Notes: generated from the sequence alone by a model not told the origin. A DNA stretch of 64,000 nucleotides from Neiella litorisoli (GCF_014773395.1 NZ_JACXAF010000004.1:62001-126000); one strand, 5' to 3'; counted from the stretch's first letter, positions 27,903 to 39,059 are shown. Program-made: numbers and translations.

Positions 27903-29687
27903 ATGAAGTTAACCACACAATTGACTTGTTTAGCCGTTGCAATCGGCTTAGCCGGCTGTGCCAATCAGGCCGAAAAAGAGCAACAAAGCGCGGAAATCAT
28001 AGCGCCTGCCAAAACGGGTAGTTTTGGTGATCAGGGCGATGGCACTTATATCAACCCGATTTTAAATGCCGATTACCCCGATTCAGACATCGAGCAAGTG
28101 GGTGATACCTATTACATGATCACCTCGAAACAGCACATGTCACCGGGCATGCCGATCCTCGAATCAAAAGACATGGTCAACTGGACCAATGTGGGCCACG
28201 CCTTTCCAAAGCTATCGTGGGCACCTGAGTACAACTGGGACCGGATGAATGGTTACTCCTTCGGTACTTGGGCGGGTGATATCGCCTATCACGAAGGCAA
28301 ATGGTACATCTATCAAATTGACTACCAACATGGCTTGATGGTGACCATGGCTGACGACATTCGCGGCCCGTGGAGTGAACCTATCATGATGTTGCCAAAA
28401 GCCGATGTATTGGATGATCCGGCGGTATTTTGGGACAAAGAAACCGGCAAAGCTTACGTCATCATCAACACCGGCAATAAGCAACGAGGCCCAGAAAACA
28501 CCATTCCTGGCAACGAAAACCGCATTTATGAAATGAGCTGGGACGGTACCAAAATCCTTGATGAAGGCAAATTGGTCTACACCGGCATGGGCGCTGAAGC
28601 AGCCAAAATCTACAAGATTGACGGCACTTGGTACATCTTCATGGCGCAATGGACCATGGGAGATATGTCCACCAAGCCGGGCGTGAAGAACCCTAAAAAC
28701 GACCGTAAGCAGTTAGTGCTGCGCTCCAAAGACAGTATTTACGGCCCTTATGAAGTGAAAACTGTGCTGGAAAAAGGCTCGGTATTTAACAACCGAAGCG
28801 CCAGCCAAGGTGGCCTCATGACGGCGCCGGATGGTTCTTGGTGGTACATGCACCAGTTGATCCAAAACGATGACATTCCATTCCAAGGTCGCCCGCAATG
28901 TTTGGAGCCAGTAACTTGGGTTGATGGTTGGCCAATCATTGGTGTTGACGAAGACAATGATGGCATTGGTGAGCCAGTTGCGAGCTACAAGAAGCCAATT
29001 AACGGCTACCCAATCACTGCACCGGGATCTGACGATGACTTTTCATCAACCAAACTCGGATCTCAGTGGGAATGGAACCACAACCCACGTGATAGCCACT
29101 GGTCGCTGACCGAACGCCCAGGCTGGTTGCGCTTAAAAGCCAGTAAGGTATTACCGAACAACAGTAACCATGGCCCGAAAATCAACGAGTGGACCAACAA
29201 TGATGGTTCCGACGGTGATTTCTGGCGCGCGCCAAACACCCTCAGCCAGCGCATGATGGGTATTACCACCGGCACCGCCGTGGCTAAGTTTGATATTTCT
29301 GGCATGCAACCCAATCAACTCGCCGGTTTTGTTCGCTACGGTGGCGTCTTTAACTTGCTGGGTGTCCAGGTTGACGATAACGGCAAGAAAAACTTGTTCT
29401 ACATGAACAAGATGAGCGAGAAAATCGTTGGCCCAGAAATCACTGGCGATGATTTGTATGTGCGCACATCAAATGCCAGAGACCAAGCCACTTACGAATA
29501 CAGCTTTGATGGCAAAGTATTCAAGGCCTTTGGTCCAACCTTCACCATTGCCTTCGGTAAATGGACCGGTGACCGTTTAGGGTTCTTCTCGTGGAATGAG
29601 AAAACGGACGATAACGCCGGTTACATTGATGTCGACTGGTTCACTTACGACTATGACGGCCCGAAAGCCGCGGTAGTCGCTAAGTAA
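27903..29687 (+). CDS. GH43-family lipoprotein with C-terminal beta-sandwich
   Basis: About 594 residues, lipoprotein signal with lipobox LAGC. Residues about 35-345 form a five-bladed propeller of GH43: NPILNADYPDSDIEQVGDTYYM (first acidic residue), DDPAVFW (second), and GAEAAKIYKIDGTWYIF (third), the classic Asp-Asp-Glu trio of inverting xylosidases and arabinofuranosidases. Residues about 380-590 form the concanavalin-like sandwich typical of GH43 xylosidases (DDDFSSTKLGSQWEWNHNP; GFFSWNEKTD). In this neighbourhood a beta-xylosidase acting on xylose-containing ulvan oligosaccharides is a reasonable guess. ATG at 27903 chosen because of TAGGA upstream; a GTG two codons earlier is in frame. 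Confidence 0.85.
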   Translation: MKLTTQLTCLAVAIGLAGCANQAEKEQQSAEIIAPAKTGSFGDQGDGTYINPILNADYPDSDIEQVGDTYYMITSKQHMSPGMPILESKDMVNWTNVGHAFPKLSWAPEYNWDRMNGYSFGTWAGDIAYHEGKWYIYQIDYQHGLMVTMADDIRGPWSEPIMMLPKADVLDDPAVFWDKETGKAYVIINTGNKQRGPENTIPGNENRIYEMSWDGTKILDEGKLVYTGMGAEAAKIYKIDGTWYIFMAQWTMGDMSTKPGVKNPKNDRKQLVLRSKDSIYGPYEVKTVLEKGSVFNNRSASQGGLMTAPDGSWWYMHQLIQNDDIPFQGRPQCLEPVTWVDGWPIIGVDEDNDGIGEPVASYKKPINGYPITAPGSDDDFSSTKLGSQWEWNHNPRDSHWSLTERPGWLRLKASKVLPNNSNHGPKINEWTNNDGSDGDFWRAPNTLSQRMMGITTGTAVAKFDISGMQPNQLAGFVRYGGVFNLLGVQVDDNGKKNLFYMNKMSEKIVGPEITGDDLYVRTSNARDQATYEYSFDGKVFKAFGPTFTIAFGKWTGDRLGFFSWNEKTDDNAGYIDVDWFTYDYDGPKAAVVAK

Positions 29688-29711
29688 CGCGACGTGGGCT
29701 AACCATGAACG

Positions 29712-29746
29712 CAGGCTCTGAATCCGTCCTATTGGTTCGGAGCCTG
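29712..29746 (+). other. Intercistronic stem-loop between GH43 and sulfatase genes
   Basis: A 13-bp stem with two G-U pairs: CAGGCTC at 29712-29718 pairs with GAGCCTG at 29740-29746, extended by GAA/TTC. No T-run follows, so it may be an mRNA-stabilising or processing element between the two genes rather than a terminator. Confidence 0.45.
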
Positions 29747-29821
29747 TGAGCAACTCATCAAAAAAGCCCGCAACCAACTATTTGAACTTAGCGTTCAAGC
29801 AGCCTGCAACGAGTGGTCATC

Positions 29822-31612
29822 ATGGCGAATAACAGTCGAATCAGAGCGGCGCTAATCAGCCTTTTCACAATGCTCGGTTGTTGTGCTCAGACCCAGCAAA
29901 TCAAGGTTGCCGAGCAACCGCTGCAACTTGACGCCAAGCCCAACATTTTATGGCTTGTGGTTGAGGACATGAGCCCAATTTTGGCTGCTTACGGTGATAA
30001 CACCATCGCCACCCCAAACATTAGCCAACTGGCATCGCAAGGTGTCACCTATACCAATGTTTATTCCACTTCCGGCGTCTGTGCGCCAAGCCGCGCTGCT
30101 CTAGCGATGGGCATGTACCCGTCGTCATTTGGTGCCAATCACATGCGCACCACTTCCAATACCGAGCAAACCGGCCTACCGAAATACGAAGCAGTGCCGC
30201 CTGCCTCAGCCAAAATGCTCAGTCAGTACATGCGCGAGCAAGGTTATTACACCACCAATAACCTGAAAACCGATTATCAATTCAAAGCGCCCAAAGCAGC
30301 CTGGCATGAGAATGGCCCCTACGCCCATTGGCGTCATCGCCCAGCAGGACAACCGTTCTTCGCGGTGGTTAACTTCACCACCACGCACGAGTCGGGCCTA
30401 TTCGAGCCTTATGGCTTCCGCAAGATTGAATCGCGCCATTATTTTTCTGATGATGCCGAACGAATCGCCAAATTGCCGCAGCATCATTCGATTAAAACGA
30501 AAGAAAGTGAGACGGCAGTTCATCTCGCCAAAGACAGTGAATTTGACATTCCACCTTACCTCCCCGACACCCCATTGGTGCGGCGCGATATGTGGAAGAT
30601 GTACAACAATCTGGCCGAAACCGACCGTCAAATCGGGGCGGTGTTGCAACAGCTGAAAGGCGATGGCTTGTACGACAGCACCATCATTGTGTTCTATGCT
30701 GACCATGGCGGGCCGCTGCCAAGGCAAAAGCGGCTGATCTACGACAGCGGACTAAAAGTGCCGATGATTATTCGCTACCCACAGGCGCAACTGGCTGGCT
30801 CACGAGATGACCAGTTGATCAGTTTTGTCGACTTTGCGCCAACCACCATGGCGTTGGCTGGATTAGCGGTGCCCGAGCATATGCAGGGTATTAACTTTTT
30901 ATCAGCCCAAGCGAGTCCCAGAGAATACATTCACGCAGCGGCGGATCGGTTTGATGAAGTCACCGATGTTATCCGCGCCGTCAAAGACCAACGCTTTAAG
31001 TACATTCGCAACTATCGCCCAGAGCAAGGTTACTACTTGCCGTTAGCCTATCGCGAGCGGATCCCAACCATGCAAGAGCTGCTGCGACTCAAAGCTCAAG
31101 GCAAGCTGACGCCTGCGCAAGCCCAATGGTTTCGCCAACAAAAACCGGTTGAAGAACTATTTAATACCGCGACCGATCGCCATGAACTGAACAATCTTGC
31201 TGATCATCCCGACTATCAAGACAAGCTTGCTGAACTTCGTGGCGAGCTCAATCGTTGGCTAAACGCCATTAATGACCAACCCGAATTACCTGAGCGCGCC
31301 CTGATCCAACAGTTGTGGCAAGACCGCGACGCACAGCCGGTGACCGCTCCTGCACAACTACAAAGGCAAGGCGACAAGCTGCATTTATCGAGTGCCACTG
31401 ACGGCGCATCGATTGCCTACCGATTTAATGTTGATGGCCAGTCCCCTGCAAACTGGCAGCTTTACCAGACGCCGTTTAAGGCCCCGGCGTCAGGCCAGTT
31501 ACAAGTTATTAGCCATCGCATCGGTTATCTCGAAAGTGATCTTGTCACCTTTGATTTGGCCACGCTTCAGCTCGCTAAAGCAACCCATGCTCTCAATACC
31601 AATAAGCAATAA
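29822..31612 (+). CDS. S1-family sulfatase (CAPSR)
   Basis: About 596 residues with an export signal; the cysteines at LGCCAQ suggest a lipoprotein. NILWLVVEDMSPILAAYGD carries metal ligands and SGVCAPSRAALAMG is a standard formylglycine motif. FYADHGGPLPRQKR gives the second metal-binding segment. The C-terminal 70 residues after about residue 520 (SSATDGASIAYRFNVDGQSP) form an extra beta-rich domain resembling the chitobiase/beta-hexosaminidase-type C-terminal fold often attached to sulfatases. The start is uncertain: ATG 29822, with GTG 29813 in frame upstream. It is followed after 21 bp by a chemoreceptor gene. Confidence 0.88.
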   Translation: MANNSRIRAALISLFTMLGCCAQTQQIKVAEQPLQLDAKPNILWLVVEDMSPILAAYGDNTIATPNISQLASQGVTYTNVYSTSGVCAPSRAALAMGMYPSSFGANHMRTTSNTEQTGLPKYEAVPPASAKMLSQYMREQGYYTTNNLKTDYQFKAPKAAWHENGPYAHWRHRPAGQPFFAVVNFTTTHESGLFEPYGFRKIESRHYFSDDAERIAKLPQHHSIKTKESETAVHLAKDSEFDIPPYLPDTPLVRRDMWKMYNNLAETDRQIGAVLQQLKGDGLYDSTIIVFYADHGGPLPRQKRLIYDSGLKVPMIIRYPQAQLAGSRDDQLISFVDFAPTTMALAGLAVPEHMQGINFLSAQASPREYIHAAADRFDEVTDVIRAVKDQRFKYIRNYRPEQGYYLPLAYRERIPTMQELLRLKAQGKLTPAQAQWFRQQKPVEELFNTATDRHELNNLADHPDYQDKLAELRGELNRWLNAINDQPELPERALIQQLWQDRDAQPVTAPAQLQRQGDKLHLSSATDGASIAYRFNVDGQSPANWQLYQTPFKAPASGQLQVISHRIGYLESDLVTFDLATLQLAKATHALNTNKQ

Positions 31613-31633
31613 ACTAAATAACAAGAGGTAGTT

Positions 31634-33688
31634 ATGAATTTCATCAACCATATCAGCGTGAAAAAACGCATTATGTTTTTGGTATTCATACCGTTAGTGT
31701 CAACGCTATTTTTTGCCATTGAACGCTATCAAAATGCCAGCGCCGAGCTGCAAAACGTCCAGCACTTAGAAGTGTTGCAACAGTATATTGGTGTTGTCTC
31801 GCCACTCACCTCGGCACTGCAACAAGAGCGCTTGTATTCAAAACTCTATATGGGCCCTGGCGGTCCAGAAGACCCAATTGGCAAAGAGTTTTTGCCTAAT
31901 GTGCTACAAAGCAGAAAAGCGGTTGATCAAGCGCTGGCTGATTACCAGCAGTTTGTTGGTCAGCGTGAATTGCTCAGTATTTTCCCAGGTTTGCTCAATG
32001 ACATCGACCAAGTTGCCGAGAGCATGATCAACTTCAGTGACATGCGTTTGAACGTGGATCGCCGGCTGAAAAAATCAGCCGCTAAACCAGGCGCTTCGGG
32101 CAAGTATTTTTGGACCTTTTTAACCTTCAACAAAATTGTCGGAGCGCTGATCAAGAGTTCTGATGAAGTGGTGATCCTCGCCAGTAACGATCCGAAACTG
32201 TCGCTATTGGCAAACTCCTATAAAAACCTCACCCAAGGCCAAGATACCGTAATGTTGCAGATCCTTGCTGTGCATTCGGCAATTACCCGTGGCCTGCTCA
32301 CCACCACCTTTGGCGACATCATGCAGTATCGCCAGCTTGAAGACACTTACCTCAATAACTTTGGGATCTACGCGCCAACCGATTTAAAGCAATATGTCTC
32401 CGAGCAATTGACTCAAACCGAATCATTCAAGTTCTCTAAAGCCAAGTATCAGGAAATTAGAAAGCAGATCAATTCGCTGATTGGTAAACAATTGCCCCTT
32501 GATGAACGCGAATGGCTTGGCATCGGCCACGACATGAGCAACGGCTATCAAGCAGTCATCGACGAAACCCTGAGCCAAATCGAGCAGACCAAAAACGACC
32601 TATATAGTGCAGCCAATAGCGCGGTGTGGAACACCATTATTGTGCTAGTTGTGCTGTTGCTGATTCTGGTGGCTGTATCAACGGTGATCATCAACAGTAT
32701 TAACCGACCGCTAAAACAACTGATCCGAGATTTAGCGCAACTGGCTGAAAGCAAAGACATGACCCTGCGTAGCAAAATCGAGGGCCGTAACGAACTCAGT
32801 CAAGTTGGCGAAGCCTTTAACGGCTTGATTGAGACCTTCGAACAGACCTTGTTTTCGGTGCGCGAGAAAGTCAACGCGATGGACGACATCACCCACGACG
32901 TATCCATCTCAGTCGGTGAATCAATGGCATCCATTGAGAGCCAGCGTGCGTCAACCAATAGCATTTCCGTTGCGGTGAACGAGATGACTGCAACGATTCA
33001 TGAAGTCGCGACCATGTCCAACAATACCTCCGATGCAGTGGTTCGTGCCCACGATTTATCGGTCGATAGCGAACAAGGCGCGATGCTGTCGAAAGATCGG
33101 ATGGACCAACTATTTCAAGAGTTGGGCGATACCAGTCAGTTAGTCGACAAACTGAATAATGAAGCCAGTCAAATCAGTAATATTCTGCAGGTGATCCGCG
33201 GCATCTCTGAGCAAACCAACCTGCTGGCATTAAACGCCGCCATTGAAGCGGCTCGTGCTGGCGAATCTGGTCGCGGTTTTGCCGTGGTTGCCGATGAAGT
33301 GCGGGAACTATCCAAACGCACCCATGATTCTACCGACCAAATTCAGGCGCAAATTGAAGCCTTAATCGGTGGCGCGGCTCGCGCCTCGCAAAAAATGGCG
33401 GTGCTGCAAAACAACTGTCAGGAAACGGTTGATGTGGTGCAGTCCAGCTCTGATGCCTTTATTACCATCAAATCAGAACTGAATCAGATCACCGATATGG
33501 CCAGCCAAATCGCTGTCGCCGCCGAAGAACAAACCAATGTTGCAGATGAAATCAATCAACGGATCCACGGCATCAAAGACGATTCCGATGCACTGCAACG
33601 GCAAGGCGCGGCAACCGGAGAAGCAACCAAAGATTTGCTTCGCGGTGGCCAAGAGCTGAAAGAAAAAATCAGCGTATTTAACTTCTAA
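31634..33688 (+). CDS. Methyl-accepting chemotaxis protein, NIT-type sensor (paralogue 1)
   Basis: A 684-residue chemoreceptor. First membrane segment at about 13-32 ([19 protein letters not shown]), a helical periplasmic domain of the nitrate/nitrite-sensing (NIT) type to about 325, second membrane segment about 330-352 ([19 protein letters not shown]), a HAMP domain, then a long cytoplasmic coiled coil with the tip [31 protein letters not shown] that binds CheA/CheW. Good AGAGG ribosome site. It begins 21 bp after one sulfatase gene and is followed by another at 50 bp, so it is probably cotranscribed with them. The ligand is not shown by the sequence; context suggests a sugar or sulfate product. 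Two close paralogues lie at 35469 and 44254. Confidence 0.9.
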   Translation: MNFINHISVKKRIMFLVFIPLVSTLFFAIERYQNASAELQNVQHLEVLQQYIGVVSPLTSALQQERLYSKLYMGPGGPEDPIGKEFLPNVLQSRKAVDQALADYQQFVGQRELLSIFPGLLNDIDQVAESMINFSDMRLNVDRRLKKSAAKPGASGKYFWTFLTFNKIVGALIKSSDEVVILASNDPKLSLLANSYKNLTQGQDTVMLQILAVHSAITRGLLTTTFGDIMQYRQLEDTYLNNFGIYAPTDLKQYVSEQLTQTESFKFSKAKYQEIRKQINSLIGKQLPLDEREWLGIGHDMSNGYQAVIDETLSQIEQTKNDLYSAANSAVWNTIIVLVVLLLILVAVSTVIINSINRPLKQLIRDLAQLAESKDMTLRSKIEGRNELSQVGEAFNGLIETFEQTLFSVREKVNAMDDITHDVSISVGESMASIESQRASTNSISVAVNEMTATIHEVATMSNNTSDAVVRAHDLSVDSEQGAMLSKDRMDQLFQELGDTSQLVDKLNNEASQISNILQVIRGISEQTNLLALNAAIEAARAGESGRGFAVVADEVRELSKRTHDSTDQIQAQIEALIGGAARASQKMAVLQNNCQETVDVVQSSSDAFITIKSELNQITDMASQIAVAAEEQTNVADEINQRIHGIKDDSDALQRQGAATGEATKDLLRGGQELKEKISVFNF

Positions 33689-33738
33689 TACGCTTGCCAT
33701 TGCGCATAACAAATTAGTTATAAATTCAGGGAACAGTG

Positions 33739-35238
33739 ATGAACACCAAAGTAAGTACGCTTGGTTTGCTGGTCGCGGCGGTGCTCGCCGCAGCAGGCTG
33801 CGCCACGCAGTCAAACCAATCGGCGTCAGCAGATGACCAAGCACAGCAGCCATTACAGCAACAAGCACCGAATATCGTTTTTATCTACACCGATGATCAG
33901 GCGCCATGGGCGCTGGGCTATTCAGGCAACCCACAAGCGCTAACACCAAATCTTGATAAGTTAGCCGAGCAAGGCATGTACTTTCCTAATTCGTACACCA
34001 CCACGCCAGTCTGTAGCCCTGCCCGCGCCGGTTTGCTGACCTCTCAGTATGGCTACGAACACGGCATCGACGATTGGATTAATACCAAAGCCAAAACCCT
34101 GACCGGCCATCAGCCTGATTTGGGTATTGAGCCGGAATATGAAACCTGGCCAGAAATCCTCCAGCAAGCCGGTTACACCACAGGACTCATTGGTAAATGG
34201 CACATCGGCTATCAAGAGCGGCATCACCCCAAACATCATGGCTATGATGAATTCGTCGGTTTTGTTGGCGGTGGCACCAGCCCCGATAACCCGCACTTGG
34301 ATGTTAACGGCACCGAAATACACGAGCAGGGCCTCACGGTTGATATTTTGACCCGCTACGCGGTTGATTTTGTCCGACGCCACCAAGACGACAAGTTTGT
34401 GCTGTCACTCCATTACCGCGCGCCCCACTATAAATTTTTGCCGGTGGCGCCAGAAGACGAAGCGCCCTACTTGGCCATGGATATCAAACTGCCCCATCCA
34501 GACTACCCCGATCTAAACAAGACTCGCGCAGTCAAATTAATGCGCGAATACCTATCGAGCGTTCGCGGCATCGACCGCAATGTCGGTATCTTGATGGCAG
34601 AGTTGCAGCAACTTGGCCTCAGCGACAATACCGTGGTGGTGTTCACCTCAGACCATGGTTACAACATTGCCCACAACGGAATTTGGCACAAAGGCAACGG
34701 CTTTTGGTTGCTCAATCAAAAAACCAAAGGCACCGCTAATGTGCCAAGCGGCCAGCGCCCCAATCTGTATGACAACAGCATTAAAGTACCCACCATCGTG
34801 CGCTGGCCTGCGGTCGTGAAGCCGGGCACCGTGAACCCATCGACCCTATCGAATCTTGACTGGTTCCCAACGTTAGTGGATTTAGGCCAAGGCCAAGCAT
34901 CGGCCGATAACATTGTCCGTGGTCAGAGCTATGTGCCGGTATTGCGCGACCCGAAACAAGTGCTATCGACTGATTATTACGCCGCCTACTCCACTCAGCA
35001 TCAATCAGTCACCGATATGCGGATGTATAGCGACGGTCAGTACAAACTGGTTAAAGACTTCAAAAACCCGGAGCGCGATGAGCTGTTTGACTTGGTCAAT
35101 GACCCAGAAGAAACAACCAATATCATCGACACCGAGGACGCCAAACTAGTCGCTGTGATCCGCCAATTTGAGCAGATCATCCACGACAAAATGGTGGCGA
35201 CTAATGACCCGTTGCTCGGCCGTATGAGTGCAAATTAG
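33739..35238 (+). CDS. S1-family sulfatase (CSPAR), lipoprotein
   Basis: About 499 residues. Lipobox AAGC near residue 22. NIVFIYTDDQAPWALGYSG holds the first metal ligands; TPVCSPARAGLLT is the formylglycine motif; GLIGKWHIGYQ and FTSDHGYNIAHNG are the remaining active-site blocks. The end of the protein, LFDLVNDPEETTNII, is the standard sulfatase tail. ATG at 33739 has AGGGA six bases upstream; the GTG just before it is not needed. Substrate unknown. Confidence 0.9.
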   Translation: MNTKVSTLGLLVAAVLAAAGCATQSNQSASADDQAQQPLQQQAPNIVFIYTDDQAPWALGYSGNPQALTPNLDKLAEQGMYFPNSYTTTPVCSPARAGLLTSQYGYEHGIDDWINTKAKTLTGHQPDLGIEPEYETWPEILQQAGYTTGLIGKWHIGYQERHHPKHHGYDEFVGFVGGGTSPDNPHLDVNGTEIHEQGLTVDILTRYAVDFVRRHQDDKFVLSLHYRAPHYKFLPVAPEDEAPYLAMDIKLPHPDYPDLNKTRAVKLMREYLSSVRGIDRNVGILMAELQQLGLSDNTVVVFTSDHGYNIAHNGIWHKGNGFWLLNQKTKGTANVPSGQRPNLYDNSIKVPTIVRWPAVVKPGTVNPSTLSNLDWFPTLVDLGQGQASADNIVRGQSYVPVLRDPKQVLSTDYYAAYSTQHQSVTDMRMYSDGQYKLVKDFKNPERDELFDLVNDPEETTNIIDTEDAKLVAVIRQFEQIIHDKMVATNDPLLGRMSAN

Positions 35239-35332
35239 AGACGAGTTCACAAATCACAGTCTGTCAGTTTGTAAAATTGAGCGGTTCTGACAGTATTTGA
35301 TGGTGGATTGATTAACGAAGCAATAACATCCA

Positions 35333-35354
35333 AGCGCTCCCTGTGTGGAGCGCT
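35333..35354. other. 8-bp inverted repeat upstream of chemoreceptor 2
   Basis: AGCGCTCC and GGAGCGCT around a 6-base spacer, in the 230-bp gap between a sulfatase and a chemoreceptor. No T-run on either side. It could be an operator or a weak hairpin. Confidence 0.35.
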
Positions 35355-35468
35355 GTTGATGACAAAATGAGGGAGCATTTAGGGCTGAGCAGTCTGTTTA
35401 TCTCGATTTCAAAATGGCATTGATATCGCAATGAACAATAGTGATTCGTAGAATAATAAGAGAGCAGC

Positions 35469-37502
35469 ATGAAAATAATTAACGAAATCAATATTAAAAC
35501 AAGAATTATAATTTTGGTTGTGATCCCCCTAATTGTTACATTAGGTTTAGCCATTGAACGTTATAAAAATGCCCAACAAGTTCTCGATAACGTAGAGAAA
35601 TTAGAACTCCTTCAAGAGTATGTTCAACATTTATCCCCCCTCGTCTCTAGCTTGCAAAACGAATTTCTCTATAGCTACTTGTATGTCCATGCAGACAAAG
35701 ACAACCAGCAAACTTCGCAATATCTAAAGCAACAATTACGTCCAACTCGCTTACCCGTCGACCAAGCATTAAAAAATTATATCAACTACATTGACAATAC
35801 TGAGGCGCTGACACAGTTTCCCAAGCTGGTTAATAGCTTTGATAATTTGAGAAAGTGGTTTTCTCGGTTGTCAGCCGTTCGTAGCCTTGTTGATCAAGGT
35901 CAGATGAGAGACGGTAAACTCTGGTCTGCCCCTAGCCTGCGGGTGATGATTATCGACCTTATCGAAACGTCTAAATCTGTAGTGGTTTTGTCGAGTACCA
36001 ATGCAGAGTTATCTTTGCTATCTAACGCTTATCAAAATTTAATTAGCGCTAAAAACACGTCAATCGTGCAAATTAGTAATATTTACGTTGCCATTGATAA
36101 ACCAATGGTTGCCAGTAATTTTGGCAAGATTGTCAAATACCAAACTGAACTCGGCAATTTTTTAGGCAATTTCACCACCTACGCACCGCCTGAACTTGTT
36201 GAGTTCTATACCAATCAACTTCAGAGCAGATCTTATTTTAAGCAGCTGAATGACATTCAAGAGTCCGTTCGAAAAAAAGCTGACAAGGCCATTGGCGTCA
36301 ATATCGACCTTAACTCAGAAAAGTGGTTACAAGATGGTGATCAATTAATTGCTTCATTCGAAGACGTTGTTCAGAAAACATTAGCAACGATCAACCACAC
36401 CAAAAATCAGTTGCATAATGATGCCAACCAAGCCCTCAATTTTACCTTGGCATTAATTGTCGGGCTAATTGCAGCGCTCGCTTTCATTTCCATTAAGATT
36501 ATTACCAGCATCAATACGCCTATTCAGCAATTAATGAACGATTTGACCCTACTGGCGAACTCCAAAGACATGTCGCTGAGAAGTAACCTAGAGGGCAATA
36601 ACGAGCTCACCCTAGTCGGCAAAGCGTTTAATTCATTAACTGAAGCGTTTGAGTCGACCTTATCAAAAGTACGCAATCAGATTGTTTCGATCACTCAATC
36701 GAGCGAGGACGTTTCCGCAGCGATGGCGGAGTCAATGAAACTGATTGAAAGCCAGAAATCAGCGACTGACAGCATTTCAGTTGCGATTAATGAAATGACC
36801 GCGACCATCCATGAAGTCTCCAGAATGTCGTCCTCCACCTCTGACACAGTACAAAGAGCGTATGACTTATCGGTGTCCAGTGAAAAGGATGCCCAAGTCA
36901 GTAAAGCAAGCATGGATGCGCTGTTTCATGAGCTGGGAGAAACCAGCAACTTAGTGGCAAATCTCAACGACGAAGCAGACCAAATCAGCAACATATTGCA
37001 GGTCATTCAAGGTATTTCTGAACAAACGAACTTGTTGGCGCTGAATGCTGCGATTGAAGCGGCACGCGCGGGCGACGCAGGTAGAGGGTTTGCCGTAGTT
37101 GCCGATGAAGTCCGTGTACTATCAAAGCGTACCCAAGACTCAGCCGAGCAAATTCATGCTCAGATTGAGACGTTAACTAACGGTGCCGCATTAGCATCGA
37201 AAAAAATGCAAGAGCTGCAAGCCAGTGGCCATGACACCGCAGCAAACGTACAAAACAGTACGCAGGCTTTTTTGACGATCACAAAAGAGCTCGATCAAAT
37301 CACCGATATGGCCAACCAAATTGCCGTTGCATCGGAGGAGCAAACCAATGTTGCTGATGAGATCAATGCGCGCATTCATACCATCAAAGACGATGCAGAT
37401 AACATGAGGGCGAAAGGACAAAGCACCTTGCGCTCAACCAATGATTTGCTCACCAGTGGCGCCGAATTAAAGCAAGACATTGAAGTATTCTCGTTTAAGT
37501 AG
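35469..37502 (+). CDS. Methyl-accepting chemotaxis protein, NIT-type sensor (paralogue 2)
   Basis: A 677-residue receptor with the same plan as the one at 31634: membrane segment about 13-30 ([19 protein letters not shown]), helical NIT-like periplasmic domain, second membrane segment near 325-345, HAMP and signalling hairpin ([31 protein letters not shown]). The first half of the gene is visibly richer in A and T than its neighbours and its periplasmic domain is the most different of the three, so the ligand probably differs. It has its own 230-bp leader and may have its own promoter. It is followed at 37 bp by an esterase-type gene. Confidence 0.9.
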   Translation: MKIINEINIKTRIIILVVIPLIVTLGLAIERYKNAQQVLDNVEKLELLQEYVQHLSPLVSSLQNEFLYSYLYVHADKDNQQTSQYLKQQLRPTRLPVDQALKNYINYIDNTEALTQFPKLVNSFDNLRKWFSRLSAVRSLVDQGQMRDGKLWSAPSLRVMIIDLIETSKSVVVLSSTNAELSLLSNAYQNLISAKNTSIVQISNIYVAIDKPMVASNFGKIVKYQTELGNFLGNFTTYAPPELVEFYTNQLQSRSYFKQLNDIQESVRKKADKAIGVNIDLNSEKWLQDGDQLIASFEDVVQKTLATINHTKNQLHNDANQALNFTLALIVGLIAALAFISIKIITSINTPIQQLMNDLTLLANSKDMSLRSNLEGNNELTLVGKAFNSLTEAFESTLSKVRNQIVSITQSSEDVSAAMAESMKLIESQKSATDSISVAINEMTATIHEVSRMSSSTSDTVQRAYDLSVSSEKDAQVSKASMDALFHELGETSNLVANLNDEADQISNILQVIQGISEQTNLLALNAAIEAARAGDAGRGFAVVADEVRVLSKRTQDSAEQIHAQIETLTNGAALASKKMQELQASGHDTAANVQNSTQAFLTITKELDQITDMANQIAVASEEQTNVADEINARIHTIKDDADNMRAKGQSTLRSTNDLLTSGAELKQDIEVFSFK

Positions 37503-37539
37503 TCTGGGCGTCAACTTAACCAGTTCATGCGGAGTCACA

Positions 37540-38460
37540 ATGATACGATTTAGCGCGAGCATGTTCTGCGTTTTGTTTGCCCTTGCTTGTATTAGCTTCA
37601 GTGTTCACGCAAAAAAGGAGTCTTCACAGACACCGCCAATAACCCTTGAGAATGTGAGTTACGGTGGCCATAAAAACCAGATATTTGATTTCTGGAAGGC
37701 TGATGTGAACGAGCCCGCTCCGCTGGCCATTTATATTCACGGTGGCGGTTTTAAAGGCGGGTCTCACGATAAGGTCTGGGGCAATTACGTCAAGCGTTTC
37801 CTTGAGGCCGGCGTTCATCATATTTCTATCGAATATCGTTTCCTGCGACATGCTGAGTTTCCTGCGCCCCATCAAGATGTTCAGCGTGCGCTGCAGTTCA
37901 TTCGCAGCAAGGCCAATGAGTGGGGAATCGATAAACGTCGCATCGCCGCTTATGGTGGTTCGGCTGGGGGGCAACTGGTGACATATCTGGCTTGGCATGA
38001 CGATTTAGCCAATCCGCAAAGCGATGACCCAATCGCCCGAGAATCAACACGTCTAACAGCCGTTGCCGCAAAGGGCGTTCAATCGACCATGGATCTGAAT
38101 TGGTGGCTTGAAAACCTTCCTGGTTACGATAAGTCTTTTCACAAGGACTATTGGCGCAGCGGAAGTCCAATGTCAACGCCACAAGCGCGCAAGCTAATTG
38201 ATAAGCTTTCGGTTATCAACCTCATCAGCGCAGATGATCCCCCTACGCTATTGATCTATAAATCAAACCCAGATGACCCAATTCCTAACAAAAGTCCTAA
38301 AGCGCTGAAAAGCTGGGTGACTCACCATGTCAATTTTGGCATCGCCCTTGAAAACAAGCTCAAAGCCAACGGTGTGGAGGTTCACCTCGATTACCCTAAA
38401 AAACGGTCTACCTTCGGCGATGATATTCCAGCGTTTTTGTTGCATCACCTCAAAAAGTAA
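37540..38460 (+). CDS. Exported alpha/beta-hydrolase (BD-FAE/carboxylesterase-like)
   Basis: About 306 residues. I start at ATG 37540, which has GGAG five bases upstream and gives a signal peptide ending SVHAKKE; the frame extends upstream to 37480 but overlaps the chemoreceptor. IYIHGGGFKGG is the oxyanion-hole motif and AAYGGSAGGQLV holds the nucleophilic serine. A catalytic Asp can be placed near SADDPPTLLIY. The usual histidine close to the C-terminus is not obvious: the corresponding stretch reads KKRSTFGDDIPAFLL. Probably an esterase removing acyl groups from the polysaccharide, if active. Confidence 0.75.
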   Translation: MIRFSASMFCVLFALACISFSVHAKKESSQTPPITLENVSYGGHKNQIFDFWKADVNEPAPLAIYIHGGGFKGGSHDKVWGNYVKRFLEAGVHHISIEYRFLRHAEFPAPHQDVQRALQFIRSKANEWGIDKRRIAAYGGSAGGQLVTYLAWHDDLANPQSDDPIARESTRLTAVAAKGVQSTMDLNWWLENLPGYDKSFHKDYWRSGSPMSTPQARKLIDKLSVINLISADDPPTLLIYKSNPDDPIPNKSPKALKSWVTHHVNFGIALENKLKANGVEVHLDYPKKRSTFGDDIPAFLLHHLKK

Positions 38461-38786
38461 GTAGCTGGATTCAGCGCTGCCAAAGTCTGTATCGGTCAGG
38501 CCTTATTGGGACAAACCGGCACTGAATTGGAAACGTAGATTTTTAAGTGCGAATTTATTTTTATCTTTATGATTTGACGCACGATTTTTAGAGAACGGTG
38601 TGTTTAAATACATCCAGATAAATCGTCATTCTCACTTTCCACACCAAGGACTGGTTCGAAAGCTGCGCTCCGGCATTCCTTTCCCCCCTTGTTCTTGATG
38701 GAAAAGTCAGGAATAAATCAATCACTGATTGAACCGCGAAATCCGCACTTGCAGAAATAACACTTTTGAGTACTACAAGGAAAAAT
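38461..38786. other. Intergenic region before the cassette-like island
   Basis: About 326 bp with no gene. It is AT-rich around 38540-38620 and has a pyrimidine-rich run (TTCCTTTCCCCCCTTG) near 38680. I searched it for the right-hand core of an attC or attI site (GTTRRRY) and did not find one, so the left boundary of the island is not defined. Confidence 0.3.
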
Positions 38787-39059
38787 ATGGCCAGTAAAGA
38801 AGATTTACCTGATTGGGTAGAGGCTGCTCTAAAACACTACGGTGGGGGAGCTCGGCTAGTAGACGTTGCCAAATATATTTGGGAGTATCACGAATCAGAG
38901 CTTAGGACATCCGGAGATCTGTTTTATAAGTGGCAGTACGATATGCGCTGGGCTGCTAATCAATTGCGCCGCACTGGAAAAATGAAAGCAGCAGATGTTT
39001 CTCCAACCGGTGTGTGGGAGCTTGCAAAACACACCGCCAGTGTCGAATCATGCACTTAA
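38787..39059 (+). CDS. Small hypothetical protein, candidate integron cassette gene 1
   Basis: A 90-residue protein starting at ATG 38787 (AAGGA five bases upstream; a TTG at 38766 is in frame). The pattern LPDWVEAALKHYGGGARLVDVAKYIWEYH ... WQYDMRWAANQLRRTG ... GVWEL suggests a winged-helix domain resembling the Mrr N-terminal domain. No function can be given. Its stop codon is the TAA inside the left end of an attC-like site, exactly as in integron gene cassettes. Confidence 0.65.
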   Translation: MASKEDLPDWVEAALKHYGGGARLVDVAKYIWEYHESELRTSGDLFYKWQYDMRWAANQLRRTGKMKAADVSPTGVWELAKHTASVESCT

